NCBI GenBank assembly: GCA_900765575.1
Contig: CAAFRW010000102.1
Span: 1 to 17,245, forward strand
Length of the DNA: 17,245 nucleotides
Direction: 5' to 3'
DNA from: Bacteroidaceae bacterium
GTDB lineage: Bacteria; Bacteroidota; Bacteroidia; Bacteroidales; Bacteroidaceae
Positions 15,352-17,245 of the stretch are shown here, one piece after another; position 1 is the stretch's first letter; each line of letters begins with the position of its first letter. The notes below the pieces were generated by a model that saw nothing but the letters and a program-made list of their open reading frames with translations, made no database searches and was not told the origin of the DNA. The position numbers and the translations under genes were made by a program.

Positions 15352-15822
15352 TTATTTCTTTTGTGGTTTGGGTTTGGGTTTCGACTCTTCCTGTTTCATA
15401 CTTTTAAGTAATTCCCTGTGGAAGTTCATTTCAGCTGTGAGAACCTTGAATATCTTCTTATCCGATAAGAATTTTCTGTATTGCTGGATATAGTAACGCT
15501 CCTGCTTTTCAATCTCCATACGAGAGTTCACTATCTTATCAATAATCTTACCGTATTCTGTTTCGTCGCAACTTTGCTTTTTTGTTTCACGAATGATATT
15601 TCCTATATTATCATTGATTTTCTTCTTTTTATCTTGTAATTGGAAATAGAGTACAAAAAATTGCTTTGCTTCGTCTTTGGTTAATTCAGCTTTTCGGGTA
15701 ATATATTCCTTCTGTTTCGCTCTGAATTCCTCTTTCGTGAAATGAGGTTTCTTTTCCTGAGCGAAAATGGTTAGGCTTATGCTCAATAGTAATACAATAA
15801 AAGCAAATTGTCTATGTTTCAT
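15352..15822 (-). CDS. Small basic periplasmic helical protein, possibly CpxP/Spy-like
   Basis: A 156-aa product with a clear signal peptide (MKHRQFAFIVLLLSISLTIFA, cleavage before QEKK). The start at 15822 is preferred to 15867, which adds 15 residues before the signal and overlaps the upstream gene. The mature part is almost all helical and Lys/Glu-rich, with FTKEEFRAKQKEYITRKAELTKDEAKQF-type heptads (written here in part: residues 28-55), one Cys at 85, and a PKPKPQKK tail. The pattern recalls CpxP/Spy periplasmic chaperones and sensors, but the LTxxQ motif is not present, so this is only an analogy. It is third in an operon with an ECF sigma factor and its putative anti-sigma factor, 8 bp after the latter. 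Confidence 0.75.
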   Translation of the reverse strand: MKHRQFAFIVLLLSISLTIFAQEKKPHFTKEEFRAKQKEYITRKAELTKDEAKQFFVLYFQLQDKKKKINDNIGNIIRETKKQSCDETEYGKIIDKIVNSRMEIEKQERYYIQQYRKFLSDKKIFKVLTAEMNFHRELLKSMKQEESKPKPKPQKK

Positions 15823-15830
15823 TTCTATTT

Positions 15831-16211
15831 TTAATATGAATTGTTTTCGGCTTCGGTTAAATAGCAATAAATGGTATAGTCGTCCATCATAGAGTTATCT
15901 ATTACGGCTTCAATGTATTCGTCGGAATATGGAGATTTTGTTTCATTATCCGAGAGAATAGCAGTATTTGTTGATTCAGAGCTTCTTGTCATATATTTGA
16001 ATCCGAACATCAGTCCACAGAACATTGCCGCCATATAGAGCCACGGTTTTACACGTTGCCAGGTGGTGACCTTTGTTTCTAAAGGAGTGGGTATAGCTTG
16101 TTCTGGAAGCTGAGCCATTAACTGCTTCGTGAAGTCCTCAAAATAACCTTCAGGCACGGTAAACGGATTTTCCGTTCCGCACTTTCTTCTTATTTCATCT
16201 TCTTCTTTCAT
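15831..16211 (-). CDS. Single-pass membrane protein, putative anti-sigma factor
   Basis: A 126-aa protein with a cytoplasmic N-terminal part (1-53), one membrane segment at about 54-73 (VKPWLYMAAMFCGLMFGFKY), and an acidic periplasmic tail. The motif NPFTVPEGYFEDF at 15-27 is common in Bacteroidetes proteins encoded next to ECF sigma factors. No zinc-binding HxxxCxxC motif of the ZAS class is present; the only N-terminal Cys is Cys11. Position directly after the sigma gene (51 bp) and topology suggest that the N-terminal part holds the sigma factor at the membrane. This is inferred from context, not from a recognised domain. The tail ends in DDYTIYCYLTEAE, another stretch typical of these small proteins. 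Confidence 0.75.
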   Translation of the reverse strand: MKEEDEIRRKCGTENPFTVPEGYFEDFTKQLMAQLPEQAIPTPLETKVTTWQRVKPWLYMAAMFCGLMFGFKYMTRSSESTNTAILSDNETKSPYSDEYIEAVIDNSMMDDYTIYCYLTEAENNSY

Positions 16212-16262
16212 AACGGTCTGTTCCTTTCTTTTTATTTTTAGATGGATATTTGTCCAAAAGGT

Positions 16263-16814
16263 TTAAAGGGTTTCTTTTAAAAAGTTCTCTATCTTCTTTA
16301 CGGCATGGTGATAAGAGGCTTTCAGGGCGCCTACACTGGTTCCGAATATCTCGGACATCTCTTCGTATTTCATTTCCTGATAGTATTTTAGGTTGAATAC
16401 CATTCGTTGTTTTTCCGGTAATGTCAACAGCGCTTTTTGTAATAATACTTGTGTTTCATCCCCGTCAAAATAGGAATCTCCTTCAATCTTATCCATCATG
16501 GTAGCTTCCGGGTCGTCAATAAGCATCGCATTTTGATTTTGTTGTTTATTGAGAAAAGTTAAACATTCGTTTAAGGCAATGCGATATAACCAGGTAGACA
16601 ATTTGGCTTCAGCACGGAAATAACCGATATTGACCCATGCTTTGATAAAGGTGTTTTGGAGTAAGTCGTTCGCATCGTCATGCGATAGTACCATTCGTCG
16701 GATTTGCCAGTAAAGTTGTTCCCGATATTGCTTCACAATCTCCGAGAAGGCTTCTTTTTGGGTATCCGTATCTTGTAAGAGATGTATGATTTTTGTTTCG
16801 TCAAAAGTTTCCAT
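16263..16814 (-). CDS. ECF-type RNA polymerase sigma factor
   Basis: A 183-aa sigma-70 family protein with only regions 2 and 4. Region 2 covers about 22-90 with DDANDLLQNTFIKAW at 46-60 and the promoter-melting stretch KLSTWLYRIALNECL at 71-85. Region 4 covers about 122-175 with LPEKQRMVFNLKYYQEMKYEE starting at 132 (first part shown only to locate it: LPEKQRMVF) and the helix-turn-helix YEEMSEIFGTSVGALKASYHHA, residues 150-171, key part SVGALKASYHHA. It directs transcription of a specific regulon, normally under control of a membrane anti-sigma factor; the next gene fits that part. There is no sign of a FecR-type partner or TonB receptor, so it is not a Sus-type transport regulator. Confidence 0.95.
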   Translation of the reverse strand: METFDETKIIHLLQDTDTQKEAFSEIVKQYREQLYWQIRRMVLSHDDANDLLQNTFIKAWVNIGYFRAEAKLSTWLYRIALNECLTFLNKQQNQNAMLIDDPEATMMDKIEGDSYFDGDETQVLLQKALLTLPEKQRMVFNLKYYQEMKYEEMSEIFGTSVGALKASYHHAVKKIENFLKETL

Positions 16815-16862
16815 TTCTGTGGGCTGGTAGGCTTATTCTCTGCTGTGATTATGATTTGTTTT

Positions 16863-16870
16863 CAAAAGTA
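16863..16870 (-). promoter_or_regulatory. -7 box of the sigma-factor operon
   Basis: The minus strand reads TACTTTTG, a TAnnTTTG match 48 bp before the sigma ATG, in the 123-bp gap after rnz. No clear TTTG lies 19-21 bp upstream. If the operon is autoregulated, a different sequence recognised by this ECF factor would also be expected in this gap; I cannot point to it. Confidence 0.5.
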
Positions 16871-16937
16871 GTTATTATTCTCGAAATAAGAATGAAATCT
16901 TCTGTTTTTATAACGTTCTTTTTCTCTTCCTTTGTTT

Positions 16938-17245
16938 TTATAGTTTCACACAAAGGTTTTCTTTGGCTAATATTGTATTAGGAAACACAGCTTGCGCCTC
17001 TTCCAGCAATGTGCTTTCTTCTTCATAGCGGGCGGAAAAATGACCTATAATCAATTGTTTAACCTGAGCCTCTTTGGCTATTTTGCCGGCTTGAGAGGCT
17101 GTGGTATGGAATGTTTCTTTGGCACGTGCCTCTTCGCTTTCTGCAAACGTAGCTTCATGGAAAAGTAAATCCACTCCATTGATTTGTTCTACAATCTTTC
17201 GGTTATAGATAGTGTCGGAGCAATAGGCGTATTTTCTTGGAGGAT
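16938..17245 (-). CDS. rnz: Ribonuclease Z, C-terminal part (N-terminus outside window)
   Basis: The frame is open to the window edge, with the first whole codon at 17243, and encodes the last 101 residues. RNase Z is the zinc-dependent endonuclease of the metallo-beta-lactamase fold that trims tRNA 3' ends. Visible marks are PPRKYAYCSDT with the metal-region Asp, DLLFHEATF, HTTASQAGKIAKEA and LIIGHFSARY with the last zinc-ligand His, all in family order. A GTG at 17174 is internal and not the start. The gene is upstream of the sigma operon on the same strand, but the 123-bp gap and the promoter-like box argue for separate expression. Confidence 0.95.
   Translation of the reverse strand, partial: PPRKYAYCSDTIYNRKIVEQINGVDLLFHEATFAESEEARAKETFHTTASQAGKIAKEAQVKQLIIGHFSARYEEESTLLEEAQAVFPNTILAKENLCVKL

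Noticed and set aside
16875..16893. Overlapping small inverted words (TTATT/AATAA, ATTCT/AGAAT) upstream of the sigma gene
   Set aside because: The arms are only five bases, A+T-rich and mutually exclusive; not enough for an operator or a terminator of rnz.

Overview
The window looks like a chromosomal segment of a gut Bacteroides or close relative; the species cannot be fixed from the sequence. The reasons are promoter-like octamers of the TAnnTTTG type instead of E. coli-like -10 boxes, little sign of Shine-Dalgarno sequences, secreted CAZymes and lipoproteins typical of the phylum, a transglutaminase-discoidin lipoprotein, and an ECF sigma module whose second gene has the NPFTVPEGYF-type motif common in Bacteroidetes. 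Both ends cut genes: an O-antigen ligase-like gene at the left (its C-terminus is missing) and ribonuclease Z at the right (its N-terminus is missing).

Layout. 1-3162 (minus): a transglutaminase-like lipoprotein followed 30 bp later by an O-antigen ligase/polymerase-like membrane protein, probably one transcript. 3472-6292 (minus): valS with its own promoter-like box and a strong intrinsic terminator. 6679-7185 (minus): a small FKBP-type prolyl isomerase with a palindrome over its promoter region. 7327-13441 (minus): three exported proteins in a row, namely an unrecognised 608-aa protein full of Asp-rich calcium-type loops, a heparinase II/III-like protein (putative polysaccharide lyase) and a GH29 alpha-L-fucosidase, ending in a hairpin. 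The gap between the last two holds a tandem palindromic repeat. 13685-15268 (plus): mazG and a lipocalin-like lipoprotein, closed by a strong terminator. 15296-16870 (minus): ECF sigma factor, membrane-anchored putative anti-sigma factor and a small basic periplasmic helical protein, closed by another hairpin. 16938-17245 (minus): the end of rnz.

How the genes fit together. valS, mazG and rnz are housekeeping genes (tRNA charging, nucleotide pool cleaning, tRNA 3' processing). The three exported proteins form a compact carbohydrate-degradation set without SusC/SusD, sulfatase or regulator in view, so the substrate is open; a fucosylated acidic polysaccharide is the simplest guess. The sigma module looks like a self-contained envelope-stress circuit. 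The most open questions are the function of the calcium-loop protein, the two intergenic palindromic repeat elements that share a GTTGTGAC core, and the transglutaminase/O-antigen ligase pair.
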